Shown here: positions 35,800 through 44,667 of the stretch, piece by piece
Numbering within the stretch: position 1 is the first letter of the stretch
Layout of the letters: each line of letters begins with the position of its first letter
NCBI RefSeq assembly: GCF_002887595.1
Contig: NZ_PEBU01000013.1
Span: forward strand, 62,001-126,000
DNA from: Bowmanella denitrificans
GTDB lineage: Bacteria; Pseudomonadota; Gammaproteobacteria; Enterobacterales; Alteromonadaceae
Reading direction: 5' to 3'
DNA: 64,000 nucleotides
Notes under the pieces: model-generated
Told to the model about the DNA's origin: nothing
Database searches by the model: none
What the model saw: the letters and a program-made list of their open reading frames with translations, nothing else
Program-made: the position numbers and the translations under genes

Positions 35800-38289
35800 T
35801 TAGAAGTTAACGCGCACACCGGCCATATAGCGGCGGCCATAGCGCTCAATCTGGTTTGGCGTGGCTTCGCTGCCAAGATAGCGAATGTCAATTTCGTCGG
35901 TCAGGTTATTGGCATTGGCGTACAGGCTGATGTCCATGTCACCGAGACTAGGCAGGGTGTAGCTCAGGGACAGATCCAGGCGTTTCTGGGCATTCCAGTA
36001 TTCGCCCATGGCGTCATTTTCGGTGGTGGATAACCAGTCATCACGGAACTGGTAGTTCAGGCGCACCGACAGGCTATCGTTTTCGTAAAATACCGAGGCG
36101 TTGTAGATTAAATCCGAGGTACCCGGCAGGCTGAAACGGCTGCCGCTTAAGGTAGTAAATTCGCTGTCCAGTATGGTCAGGTTGGCACTGAAACCGATCC
36201 CGTCAAGGTGCTGACCGATAAAGTCGGACGCCTGGGCAATCAGGTTCAGTTCCAGGCCTTGAAAATGGCCCTCCTGGCCGTTAACAAAGCCGCTGTAATC
36301 CCACTGTTCGCCTGCAAAGGCAGGGACATACAGACCAGCATCCACCTTGGTACTGTCGGCATAGATAACCTTATCGATATGCCGGTAAAAGGCGCCAATG
36401 GCCAGTAAGCTGGCATCCCCAGCGTACCATTCCAGAGACAGATCGCCGCCGTAGGCATTTTCGGCTTGCAGCGCCGGGTTTCCGCCGGAGATTTGCTTCT
36501 CGGTGGTGTCGATGTTGGCCGAGGCACGCCATTCGTTATAAGTCGGGCGGCTAATCGCGCTAGACAGTGAGGCTCTGAACTTCACATCTTCCGCGACGTC
36601 CACATTCAGATGCACACTGGGGAGGATATCGGTAAAGCGGTCACTGTGCTGACCTTCGGGGCCGGTGCTGGCGTAATCCGTGCTTTCCAGGCGTAGCCCC
36701 GTGACCAGTGAGCCCCAGGCGAAATCGGTGCTAAGCATGGCATAAGCGACACTGATGTCTTCATCAATGTTAATGCTGTTTGCCTCAGTTGGGGTAAAGC
36801 GTAAACCACCCGACGCCTTTTCCAAAGCCTGGCGCAGGGCCTGGTTGTTATAGTTGGTTGCATGGATACTGTTGGTGAAATCGGTATCCCAGGCGTCATC
36901 AGTTAAAAAGTCAGCAGGGTTCACCCCCCATAGATGATACTGTTGGCTGACGTCGGTGCCATGACCCTGTGCCGAGCGGGTGTCATACATAGCACCAAGT
37001 TGTAATTGGGCAGACAGGCCAGCAACGCGGACATCGGTCTTGGCATCCAGTTTGTATTTCCAGGCGTCGATATCCAACGACGAGCCATACAGAATAAATA
37101 AATCCAGCGCATAGTTGCTGATATCGTTGATGCTGCCACTATCGGTTTTAAGCTCAATCAGAGGGTCATGGATATTAGTCAGGTCGTAGCTGGCAAGGCT
37201 ATTACCGCCTGCACTGTATGGAATCGGCAGGAAAAATTCACTTTGGGTATTGGTTTTGTTGATACGGCCTTCCACCAGCCAGGTGCCCAGTTGAATATCT
37301 GCTCCCAGGGTATTGGCCCAGGTGGAGTTTTCGTAAAGACCATCCTCCAGCAAACGGTTGATAATCACCAGACCCTGACCTTTAGTGCCTGGCGCTACAC
37401 TGCTACCCATGGCCTCTGCACCGGCTTTAAAATCCAGTACGTACTGATTACGCTGTTCGTGGTCCTGAAATTCACTGTACAGGCTGCTGAAAAAGAAGCG
37501 ATCCAGACTGTCCTGTGGGCGGTATTCGAGGCGACCACCATAGGCACTGTCTTCACGCTTTACCTGGTAGCTGCGCATGTCGACTTTGTTGACTACCAGC
37601 TCGCCATCCTGCTGTTCCAGGTCGAATTCGCGGTTGTCGGTGATTTGTTCGCGGCTGTTCTGAGAGCCGAACAATGACAAGCCAATGTTTTGATTGGACC
37701 AGGACGTACGCAGAGACACTTTGTCAATGGTACCGCCACCCAGACTTTGTTGACCGTAACCGACGTCGGTGGCCAGAGTAAAACCTTTGGTTTCAAAAGG
37801 GTTGAAGGTTTCAATATTGATAAAGCCCGCGACGGACTCGGCTGGCATGCTGGCCAGCACCGCTTTATTGGCTTCTATCTTGCGGGTTATTACCGCAGGG
37901 AAGCTGTCAAAACGGGGGATCCGGCCATTTTCCGCACCAGGAATGGCAATTCCGTCGATCGCCAGGGTGGTATAACGGAACGGGGCGCCGCGAAAATTGA
38001 TGTAGCGGGCCTGGCCCTGGTCCCGTTCAATGGCCAGACCGGGAATACGGCCCAGTGAATCGGCCAGGTTTTGATCCGGAAAACGGCCAATAGTGTCGGC
38101 AGATACCACGTCAACAAAGTTGCTGGCGTGTTGTTTGGCCTCAATGGCGGCTTTCTGACTGTCACGAATGGGAGAGGCAAGGGCGATCACTTCTTCCATC
38201 GTCTGCTGTTCGTTCTGTGCCAGCAAGGTATGCGACAGCAGACTTAAAGATACGAACAAAGCAAGCCGCTTAGGTTGTGTATTGACCAT
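35800..38289 (-). CDS. TonB-dependent outer-membrane receptor
   Basis: An 829-residue receptor. A signal peptide ends near residue 24 (SHTLLAQ), followed by a TonB-box-like region (MEEVIALASPI). The plug domain has family motifs VVSADTIGRFPDQNLADSLG, PGLAIERDQGQARYINFRGA and PAESVAGFINIET. The rest is a 22-strand barrel ending in the expected aromatic RYGRRYMAGVRVNF. The plug motifs match the large TonB-Xanth-Caul group that imports oligosaccharides and other large solutes. The tandem lipoprotein phosphatase hints at a phosphorylated ligand. The gene has its own promoter region (38290-38465), in which I found no clear operator. Confidence 0.95.
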   Translation of the reverse strand: MVNTQPKRLALFVSLSLLSHTLLAQNEQQTMEEVIALASPIRDSQKAAIEAKQHASNFVDVVSADTIGRFPDQNLADSLGRIPGLAIERDQGQARYINFRGAPFRYTTLAIDGIAIPGAENGRIPRFDSFPAVITRKIEANKAVLASMPAESVAGFINIETFNPFETKGFTLATDVGYGQQSLGGGTIDKVSLRTSWSNQNIGLSLFGSQNSREQITDNREFDLEQQDGELVVNKVDMRSYQVKREDSAYGGRLEYRPQDSLDRFFFSSLYSEFQDHEQRNQYVLDFKAGAEAMGSSVAPGTKGQGLVIINRLLEDGLYENSTWANTLGADIQLGTWLVEGRINKTNTQSEFFLPIPYSAGGNSLASYDLTNIHDPLIELKTDSGSINDISNYALDLFILYGSSLDIDAWKYKLDAKTDVRVAGLSAQLQLGAMYDTRSAQGHGTDVSQQYHLWGVNPADFLTDDAWDTDFTNSIHATNYNNQALRQALEKASGGLRFTPTEANSINIDEDISVAYAMLSTDFAWGSLVTGLRLESTDYASTGPEGQHSDRFTDILPSVHLNVDVAEDVKFRASLSSAISRPTYNEWRASANIDTTEKQISGGNPALQAENAYGGDLSLEWYAGDASLLAIGAFYRHIDKVIYADSTKVDAGLYVPAFAGEQWDYSGFVNGQEGHFQGLELNLIAQASDFIGQHLDGIGFSANLTILDSEFTTLSGSRFSLPGTSDLIYNASVFYENDSLSVRLNYQFRDDWLSTTENDAMGEYWNAQKRLDLSLSYTLPSLGDMDISLYANANNLTDEIDIRYLGSEATPNQIERYGRRYMAGVRVNF

Positions 38290-38465
38290 GTTGGTGCTCC
38301 TGATTGTTGAATTCGCTGTGCTAAGCGCTGAGCATCATCCAAAGCCAATATGTCACTCAGGTGAAAAGGACATCTTTGCTGGTAAATAAGATATCTCTAA
38401 AACTTAACGTCTTGTTTTTCATCAGGATAGATATGGCGTGCGTTGACGCTAAGGAGAAAGGAAAT

Positions 38466-39620
38466 TTACTCAGCGGAGAAGGTCAGATGTTCTGCTGGCA
38501 GCATTAAGCGATAACGATAGCGGCTGGTTTTCATATCCCGCTCCGTTTCAAACAAGTATTGCCGGGCCAGAGACTCCCCAAGTTGGGCAATCAGATCGTC
38601 TTTTATCTTGTTGCGGTTCTGGTCGAGTATTTTGCCGCGCAGACCATTTTCTTTCAGATCGTTAATTGCCTTGGCATGCCCGCCGTATTTTTCCATTAGT
38701 TCAATCAAAGACGTTGCGGCATGATGGTCGGGGCGCGTAACGGCAGGATTGAGTTGCCAACCATCACCTGTAAGGCGAAGCCTGGCATACCACAGGTAAT
38801 AGAAAAACGGCGTCTTGCCCAAACTAATGGGCAAGCCGTGGACGGTCAGGCTGTGATTGCGCAAATCAAAATGCAGCCCATCTTCACTGCTGGCGATGGC
38901 CAGTGCAGTATCTATGCAACTTGTGGCTGTCAGAGCCAGTTGAAACCATTGAAGCTGTTGGTTATTCAGCTCAATTAAGTCCGGTCTGGCAAGCCAATCC
39001 AGGGTACTTTGCCATTCTTGTCGGCGCAGCAGTAGCTCTAAGAACTGGTTTTGTTGTGCAGAGAAATGCTCCGTGTTAACCGCAAAACGTCTGGCTCGGC
39101 GGGGTGACAAACCCATGGCCTGCAGACGCTGTTGCCAATAGCGGCCGTTTTTATTCAGAGGCCTTGGAAGACAAACAACCAAAATGGTCAACAGCAGCCC
39201 AAAGACAGACTGACTAACTACCAAGGTTGTCCAATTTGTCTGACAGTCGAGACTGAGAAGGGTGTGCTGTGTTTTTCCCGCCAGTGGCCACTGCAAATGG
39301 ATCTGTGCTGCTTGTACATTCCCCTGATTATCCTGATTAAACAGCTGTACGACTTGTGCCTGACATTCTGACAGCAGCGGTAGTGGACCGGTCAGAGGTA
39401 GCCGGGCCAGGTCGGCATTGATTTGCTGGCTAATCAGATGGAACAGTCGCTCATCATTGAATCTGTTATGCAAGGCTTCTTCGAGCCTGGAAGGAAGTAC
39501 TTCCTGTAATTGCTGACTAACGGACTGTGTCAGGCTGTAGCGGCTGTACCCCCACGTCAGTGCACACAGTAGCGTGGTTATACTCAGCCACACTGCAAGC
39601 CAACGACTATGGTCTGCCAT
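38466..39620 (-). CDS. Membrane protein with cytoplasmic C-terminal domain, unknown (sensor-like)
   Basis: About 384 residues from ATG 39620, chosen because GAGGG lies upstream and the anchor then sits at the N-terminus; a start at 39674 is also open. TM1 (7-25) and TM2 (131-151) enclose a roughly 105-residue periplasmic domain with two cysteines (86, 126). The cytoplasmic part is helical, and its end (GLRGKILDQNRNKIKDDL, then SRYRYRLML) recalls C-terminal winged-helix domains of regulators, though I cannot prove it. It overlaps the upstream gene by 14 bp. The topology suits a transmembrane sensor fed by the upstream binding-protein-like product. Confidence 0.6.
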   Translation of the reverse strand: MADHSRWLAVWLSITTLLCALTWGYSRYSLTQSVSQQLQEVLPSRLEEALHNRFNDERLFHLISQQINADLARLPLTGPLPLLSECQAQVVQLFNQDNQGNVQAAQIHLQWPLAGKTQHTLLSLDCQTNWTTLVVSQSVFGLLLTILVVCLPRPLNKNGRYWQQRLQAMGLSPRRARRFAVNTEHFSAQQNQFLELLLRRQEWQSTLDWLARPDLIELNNQQLQWFQLALTATSCIDTALAIASSEDGLHFDLRNHSLTVHGLPISLGKTPFFYYLWYARLRLTGDGWQLNPAVTRPDHHAATSLIELMEKYGGHAKAINDLKENGLRGKILDQNRNKIKDDLIAQLGESLARQYLFETERDMKTSRYRYRLMLPAEHLTFSAE

Positions 39621-40464
39621 CACATCCCTCAAGATGTTCCCAGTTTGTATGTGTGTCACTGAGCACGGCGGCAAACTGATTCATGGCCCTGGCGGCCTCA
39701 CAGTTTATTTGCGGGTTGTTTAATTTTCGAATAAAAAGGGTGGCGGCAATGGCATGGTCGGAGATCAGAGTGCGTTGCAATGGCAAATCGATTTCACCTA
39801 ATAGCCAAAGCCCACCACTTATCAAATCTACTTGCTGACGGGAAAACGCCTCGAAAAGGCTGACGCCATCATCAAAATAAACCAGTTGATTGTCGCTGAC
39901 CTCAATGCCGGCTTCTTTTATTGAGGTCAGCGGCAGCAAGTAATGGGTGTGGCTGAGTTTGTCATTAAGCAAGCCTATCTTTTTGTCGGCAAATCCTGCC
40001 TGACTGATGACAGGGGCATCCCCGCGGCTGAACCAATAAACCTGATAATGATCGTATTGCAGCAAGGTGTCATAGTAGTTGGCAAATTCAGGTACCAAGC
40101 CCTGCATATTGTGCTCTCGGCTCCAGATCAGGTCGTATTCCTCATTCAGAATTTGCGCTGCATTCAGTTGTCCTCTGGGCTTCCAGGAAATAATGATACT
40201 TCTGTAGTGCTGTGCCATAACGTCAGATGCGCAGAGTTGATCGGCAATGTCCTGAGCCAACATGGATGTCACGGTAAGAATACGAAATGCTGGCTGCGCA
40301 GCCTGCGGATTGCTGGTCTGACATTGATAACGATGATAATGCCCAAGTGCTAAGGTGCTCACCTGCTGAGCGGAAAACGGTAAGGTGACGACAATCAGAA
40401 GTATCAGCATGGCTGACAGGCAAATCAGATAGGCAGGTCTGGTCAGAAGAAACAGCGATGACAT
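39607..40464 (-). CDS. Membrane-anchored PhnD-like periplasmic binding protein, tentative
   Basis: A 285-residue protein with one N-terminal hydrophobic helix (LICLSAMLILLIVVTLPF, about 13-30) that may be an uncleaved anchor. The periplasmic part resembles type 2 binding proteins of the phosphonate/phosphate group: KIGLLNDKLSHTHYLLPLTS, IKEAGIEV, then DGVSLFEAFSRQQVDLISGG, matching the hinge and second-lobe pattern. There is no transporter nearby, so it is more likely a sensory than a transport component, coupled to the membrane protein encoded just downstream. A MITE-like element ends 33 bp before its start codon. Confidence 0.6.
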   Translation of the reverse strand: MSSLFLLTRPAYLICLSAMLILLIVVTLPFSAQQVSTLALGHYHRYQCQTSNPQAAQPAFRILTVTSMLAQDIADQLCASDVMAQHYRSIIISWKPRGQLNAAQILNEEYDLIWSREHNMQGLVPEFANYYDTLLQYDHYQVYWFSRGDAPVISQAGFADKKIGLLNDKLSHTHYLLPLTSIKEAGIEVSDNQLVYFDDGVSLFEAFSRQQVDLISGGLWLLGEIDLPLQRTLISDHAIAATLFIRKLNNPQINCEAARAMNQFAAVLSDTHTNWEHLEGCDGRP

Positions 40465-40496
40465 GGTTAAAAAGTGGGCCTGTCAATAAAGAGCTA

Positions 40497-40760
40497 GGGG
40501 CTGTTTATCTTTCAAGTATAGATTTTGTTCAAATCCAGCCCTTTCTGGTCACTGCGTCGGGCTGCAGGCCTAGTGGGCCTAAGTCAAAGTCCGGCAACAC
40601 CGAGCAGGAGGGGCTGGGTTGAACCCTTTGGGCAGTGCTTGTGGGCCCTTTCTACGGCGTTATTGCTCACTCATGTAGAATCACTACACCACGTTCACTC
40701 TGCCTTGTATAAAGGGCCTACAAACTGCTGCAAAATCATACTTGAAAGATAAACAGCCCC
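40497..40760. mobile_element. MITE-like element with terminal inverted repeats and TA flanks
   Basis: A 264-bp sequence bounded by near-perfect inverted repeats of about 30 bp; each end begins GGGGCTGTTTATCTTTCAAG, read inward. Both ends are flanked by TA (40495-40496 and 40761-40762), the target duplication typical of IS630/Tc1-mariner relatives. It encodes no transposase, so it would need one in trans. A 76-codon frame inside is not a convincing gene. Base content is GC-richer in the centre. Confidence 0.75.
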
Positions 40761-41018
40761 TAATATATGTCGCATTTGTGACAGCTTTATTAAAAAAGCG
40801 TGGCTGATGTTGGTCAATCATCAGACAGTTATTACCGCCAGCCTATGAATTGTCAGTATTTCTCTACTAAGCTGACTAAACCTCATGGTGTGAGGAGTTA
40901 AGCAAATGATTAAAGTGAATAATTTTTAGCTGAGCGGATCTCTGCCTGATTACCAGCAACTGTTGGTATGACAGCTGAAACTCGCTATCTAATCGGCGAC
41001 CTCTAAGGTAATCAATTG
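40761..41018. promoter_or_regulatory. Upstream region of the porin gene
   Basis: A gene-free 258-bp stretch. At 40768-40783 TGTCGCATTTGTGACA is a near-palindrome that could be an operator. At 40908 an ATG behind GAGGAG opens a seven-codon frame (MIKVNNF), possibly a leader peptide but just as possibly chance. AAGG at 41006 is the likely ribosome site of the porin. Confidence 0.35.
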
Positions 41019-41711
41019 ATGAAAAAACTAATGCCGTTTATTGCTCTAAGTTTGCCGGTGCAAGCTGAAACCCTGTGGTCGGATTTTAGTCTCTCATACC
41101 TAAACGGCAGTCACTATCAGGTAGGGGACAGTGATCGACAAGTGGCGACCTTCGAATATGCCACGGGCACAAGCTGGGGGGGAGCATTTCTGTTTATTGA
41201 CAGATTGCATTCGGATAATGGCGATAAAGAAACCTACGGGGAGTTTTCCCCAAAATTTACATTGCATGAATTTGCTGGAACTGGCTGGGTAAAGCGCCTA
41301 TCTGCGGCAGCCACTATCGAAGTGGGAGAAGAATTCACCCATTACCTTTATGGGGCAGGTATTGGCTTAAAGCCCGCTGGTTTTAACTATCTGAATGTTG
41401 ATCTATATCGCCGCAATAACGACAGTGGTAAAGACAACTGGCAAACCACCATCACCTGGGCAGTGCCGTTTAAACTGGCTTCCAGCCAATGGCTGTTCGA
41501 TGGCTTTCTGGACTGGAGCTCGGCCATAGGCGAACAGGGAACCGCAGCCAGCATGAACTGGACGTCGCAACTTAAATGGAATCTGGCGACTTATCTGGGG
41601 CTCAAGTCGCCTTTGTACCTGGGCATGGAGTATGCGTACTGGAATAATAAATACGGTATTCAGGGCGTGCATGAGCGCAATGCCAACTTGTTGGTGAAAT
41701 GGCATTTTTGA
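41019..41711 (+). CDS. OmpK/Tsx-family outer-membrane channel
   Basis: A 230-residue beta-barrel precursor starting at ATG 41019 (a TTG three bases upstream is less likely). A short signal peptide (MKKLMPFIALSLPVQA) is followed by WSDFSLSYLNGSHYQVG, a typical Tsx/OmpK opening. The chain alternates amphipathic strands with many aromatic residues and ends in the outer-membrane sorting pattern NLLVKWHF with terminal Phe. Tsx channels pass nucleosides; OmpK of vibrios is a phage receptor. The exact solute is unknown. Confidence 0.85.
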   Translation: MKKLMPFIALSLPVQAETLWSDFSLSYLNGSHYQVGDSDRQVATFEYATGTSWGGAFLFIDRLHSDNGDKETYGEFSPKFTLHEFAGTGWVKRLSAAATIEVGEEFTHYLYGAGIGLKPAGFNYLNVDLYRRNNDSGKDNWQTTITWAVPFKLASSQWLFDGFLDWSSAIGEQGTAASMNWTSQLKWNLATYLGLKSPLYLGMEYAYWNNKYGIQGVHERNANLLVKWHF

Positions 41712-41714
41712 ACA

Positions 41715-41738
41715 CAGGAGCGGTGTCAACCGCTCCTG
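41715..41738. terminator. Bidirectional hairpin between convergent genes
   Basis: CAGGAGCGGT and ACCGCTCCTG form a perfect 10-bp stem with a 4-base loop. It begins three bases after the porin stop and 16 bp before the stop of the convergent gene. There is no strong U tract on either side. Confidence 0.65.
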
Positions 41739-41753
41739 CATCAGCGCAAATAT

Positions 41754-42311
41754 TCAGGGCATGGCCTTCATAAAACGGTCAAACTTTTCCTGCCCCTTGA
41801 CTACCCATCTTGGCGCTGTTTCACCCGTACCAATTTGCTTCAGCCCGGGATGTTGCTGAAGTATTTCCGACAGAACCAATTCCTGGCTCTGATCCACATC
41901 GACAAACAATATGTGATGCCCTTTGGCCAGTAATGTCTGGAAACGTTTGAAACGACGATTCGGCACCTGAATACCTATCAGGCCACCTTCCCAGGTACAA
42001 AAGCCCAGTACCACAACGGCCAGAAACACAAAAGGCAGCCAGCCTGCAGCCGTATCTGTCCAACCCAGCCAATAGGCCATGGCGAGAATAAACACCGCGG
42101 CCAATATGCCAAACAGTGCACCGGTTTCAGTAGAATGCACCACATCTTTCTTTAATACCGGCTCAATGGCATTCAGGTGATGCTGTTCCACCTCTGCATC
42201 ATGTTCACTGAGAACATGAAAGTGTGGCTTACTGAATCCCCGGCGCTGCATGTCCTCCTCGACCTTGGCCAGATCATGCAAATCATTGCTCAGATAATAA
42301 TACCGTAACAT
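41754..42311 (-). CDS. Membrane protein with two central helices, unknown
   Basis: A 185-residue protein. Residues 1-60 are soluble and resemble a small alpha/beta module (YYLSNDLHDLAKVEEDMQRR, FHVLSEHDAEVE). Two membrane helices lie at about 65-85 (GALFGILAAVFILAMAYWL) and 92-112 (WLPFVFLAVVVLGFCTWEGG). A second soluble part follows (HHILFVDVDQSQELVLSEIL). The overall plan, a ferredoxin-like fold interrupted by a Gly-rich helix pair, is like that of DUF1269-type stress proteins, but the match is only by pattern. Transcribed alone; GGAGG precedes the start. Confidence 0.65.
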   Translation of the reverse strand: MLRYYYLSNDLHDLAKVEEDMQRRGFSKPHFHVLSEHDAEVEQHHLNAIEPVLKKDVVHSTETGALFGILAAVFILAMAYWLGWTDTAAGWLPFVFLAVVVLGFCTWEGGLIGIQVPNRRFKRFQTLLAKGHHILFVDVDQSQELVLSEILQQHPGLKQIGTGETAPRWVVKGQEKFDRFMKAMP

Positions 42312-42590
42312 GACATTTCCTCCTTTTGTGCGCCGTGGTGGTTGTGACGGAGCACAGGCGTAAAGAAGCGAAGTTGTTGTAATTATAGTCGCTTCTATAC
42401 TTTACAGCTTACCGGTGCAATTAATGGGGGGCACCACCTGAATAAACTTCAGGCAACAGCACCATCTTGACGCGTCAGGTACTTCATCCGTCGCACTCAT
42501 ACTTACCCATATCTTTTGTGTGGGTAAAATTATGGGTTTTCCCGATAGATCCCCTCAGGGAGCCGTCAGACTGGACATTCAGGAGGACAT
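42312..42590. promoter_or_regulatory. Divergent promoter region before the PAS-EAL gene
   Basis: This 279-bp gap carries TTACCCA-N11-TGGGTAA (42503-42527), an inverted repeat about 65 bp before the EAL gene start, and a CCTGAA-N5-TTCAGG hairpin near 42437. I looked for a c-di-GMP riboswitch and did not find one. The strong AGGAGG at 42581-42586 sets the downstream TTG start. Confidence 0.35.
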
Positions 42591-44636
42591 TTGACCACTC
42601 TGCAACTCAGATTCGACGCTATTCAACAGGCCATCACCGATGCCGCAGTCGATGCCATTGTCATTATTGACGACCGGGGAATAGTGCGTTTTTTCTCGCC
42701 CTCGGCCGAGCGATTGTTCGGCTTTAACCGGGCAGAGGTGATCGGCAACAATATCAATATGCTGATGCCAGCCAAAGATGCCAAACTGCATGATGGCTAT
42801 ATCCAAAGTTATAAAAGCAGTGGCCGAGCCAAAGTGATTGGTATCGGCCGCGATGTGCAGGGGCGTCGCAAGGACGGCAGTACCTTCTCCATGCATTTAA
42901 GTGTTGGCGAAGCACAAACAGAGCAAGGGCGGCTGTTTGTCGGAATTTGTCATGATCTCAGCGAATATAAGGCGCTGATGGAACAACTCAGCTCAGCAGA
43001 AAGACGCTACAAAGATATCGTTCAATATCAGCGAGAGTTTATTTGCAGGCTCACCAGCAGCTTCAGACTGAGTTTTGTCAACAATGCATTTTGCCAGCAA
43101 CTGGGCTATCAGGAATCCGAAGTTATCGGCGTGTCGCTGGCTGAATTTATTCATGAAGATGACAGAAGCAAAGTCGACAGATTATTGCAGACGCTGCGCC
43201 ATGAACGTGGTGAAGCAAGTCTGAGTGTTGCCAGTGCGGTGTTGGACAACATGGGCGGCACACACTTTATCGAATGGACCTTCAGAACTGTGCCAGCAAG
43301 CTCGGAGTTTCATCATGAAATACAAGTTATTGGCAATAATATTACCGAGCAGGTAAAAGCCAAACAACATGCTCGTTTTTTGGCTGAGTACGACAGCCTG
43401 ACCGGCTTTTTTAACAAAGACGGGTTAATGCAGGCTTTTGCCAAAAGCCATGTTCCGCAGCGCCTGTATGCGGTTTTTTTCAGTGATTGCTACCGCTTCC
43501 GGTTGATTAACGAGAAATATGGTCAGGACGTTGGGGATTTGATGCTGATGGAAGCGGCTCAGCGCATTAAATCCGTGATGCCGGCTGATTGTCTGGCATG
43601 TCGCCCTGGGGCCGATGACTTTGTGCTGGTGCTGCCATTACGTGAGCAAGCAGATGCTTTGCTGCTCGCCGAGCAACTGCTGCAAAGCTTTGTTCAGCCC
43701 TATTATCTGGCCGGTGAGAAACTGGTGCCTTCAGCAGCCATTGGCATCAGTTTTTACCCCGATGGTGCAACAGAATTACCGCTGCTGATTCGTCAGGCCG
43801 AGTCCGCTATGTTTGAAGCTAAAGCCAGCAACCAAGCGATTAGAGTATTTCATCAGGACATTCACCAGCAACTGACACAACGGCTGGAAATAGAACAGGG
43901 TATACGCCGGGCGCTGGATCAAAATCTGTTTGAAGTGGTGTTGCAAGCGAAATACAACCTGGAAGACATGCACCTGAATGGTTATGAAGCCCTGATTCGC
44001 TGGCATGATCCGGAATTGGGCACTGTACCGCCCGACGTGTTTGTCGCCATTGCGGAGCGGGTCAACCTGGGAGAAGAGTTGGATCTGTGGGTGTTGTCCA
44101 ATGTGTTGCAACAGATTGCCACTTGGCGTCAGGCCGGTTACCAGGTGAAACCCATTGCCGTGAATATTACTGCGGCGCACTTTTCGCAGCCGGAACTCTT
44201 TAACCGGGTTGCTGAGATGGTCAGCCACCTGGATCTCAGCATGGACTGTATCGAACTGGAGATTACCGAAGGCGTGGCAATGGGGAATTCCCAGGTGATC
44301 CTGGACAATTTACAGGCGTTTAAAAACAAAGGAGTCAATATTGCCATTGACGATTTTGGCACCGGCTACTCGTCGCTGGCATATCTCAAAGACTTACCAG
44401 TGCAACTGCTGAAAATTGACCGCGCATTTATTCAGGACATAGAGCATCCGAAAAATTTTGGCTTAGTGAACGCCATGATTGCCATGGCCGATGCAGTAGG
44501 TATGCAGGTGCTGGCCGAGGGCATAGAAACCGAGCGGCAACGGGACATTCTGCTAAAAATGGGCTGTGACCTGGGGCAGGGTTACCTGTTTGCCAGGCCT
44601 GTCAGTTATGCCGAAATTGAAAAGGGCTGGATTTGA
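42591..44636 (+). CDS. PAS-PAS-GGDEF-EAL protein, candidate haem-PAS c-di-GMP phosphodiesterase
   Basis: A 681-residue cytoplasmic protein. The TTG start is chosen because AGGAGG lies four bases upstream. PAS1 (about 12-125) is of FixL/DosP type: MLMPAKDAKLHDGYIQSY with His 67 where FixL has its haem ligand, and VIGIGRDVQGRRKDGSTF. PAS2 spans about 140-265. The GGDEF motif is degenerate (RPGADDF), so it should not make c-di-GMP. The EAL domain is complete: YEALIRW, AVNITAAHF, LEITEG, IDDFGTGYSS, LLKIDRAF, AEGIET and GQGYLFARP. The architecture is that of E. coli DosP, an oxygen-sensing phosphodiesterase. Confidence 0.9.
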   Translation: MTTLQLRFDAIQQAITDAAVDAIVIIDDRGIVRFFSPSAERLFGFNRAEVIGNNINMLMPAKDAKLHDGYIQSYKSSGRAKVIGIGRDVQGRRKDGSTFSMHLSVGEAQTEQGRLFVGICHDLSEYKALMEQLSSAERRYKDIVQYQREFICRLTSSFRLSFVNNAFCQQLGYQESEVIGVSLAEFIHEDDRSKVDRLLQTLRHERGEASLSVASAVLDNMGGTHFIEWTFRTVPASSEFHHEIQVIGNNITEQVKAKQHARFLAEYDSLTGFFNKDGLMQAFAKSHVPQRLYAVFFSDCYRFRLINEKYGQDVGDLMLMEAAQRIKSVMPADCLACRPGADDFVLVLPLREQADALLLAEQLLQSFVQPYYLAGEKLVPSAAIGISFYPDGATELPLLIRQAESAMFEAKASNQAIRVFHQDIHQQLTQRLEIEQGIRRALDQNLFEVVLQAKYNLEDMHLNGYEALIRWHDPELGTVPPDVFVAIAERVNLGEELDLWVLSNVLQQIATWRQAGYQVKPIAVNITAAHFSQPELFNRVAEMVSHLDLSMDCIELEITEGVAMGNSQVILDNLQAFKNKGVNIAIDDFGTGYSSLAYLKDLPVQLLKIDRAFIQDIEHPKNFGLVNAMIAMADAVGMQVLAEGIETERQRDILLKMGCDLGQGYLFARPVSYAEIEKGWI

Positions 44637-44667
44637 ACAAACTCCCTATTCAAAAAGTCGACAGGCT

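Noticed and set aside
40525-40752. A 75-codon open frame within the MITE-like element
   Set aside because: It lies inside the inverted-repeat element, runs into the terminal repeat, has no ribosome site and resembles no protein.
40908-40931. Seven-codon frame MIKVNNF behind GAGGAG, as an attenuator leader peptide
   Set aside because: There is no run of one amino acid, no alternative hairpins were found, and the porin start is 88 bp away; chance is the simpler explanation.
42312-42590. c-di-GMP riboswitch upstream of the EAL gene
   Set aside because: I could not find the conserved GEMM-type core or tetraloop-receptor pattern; only simple hairpins are present.
44641-44667. Terminator between the convergent EAL and HDOD genes
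   Set aside because: The 30-bp gap has no stable hairpin or U tract.
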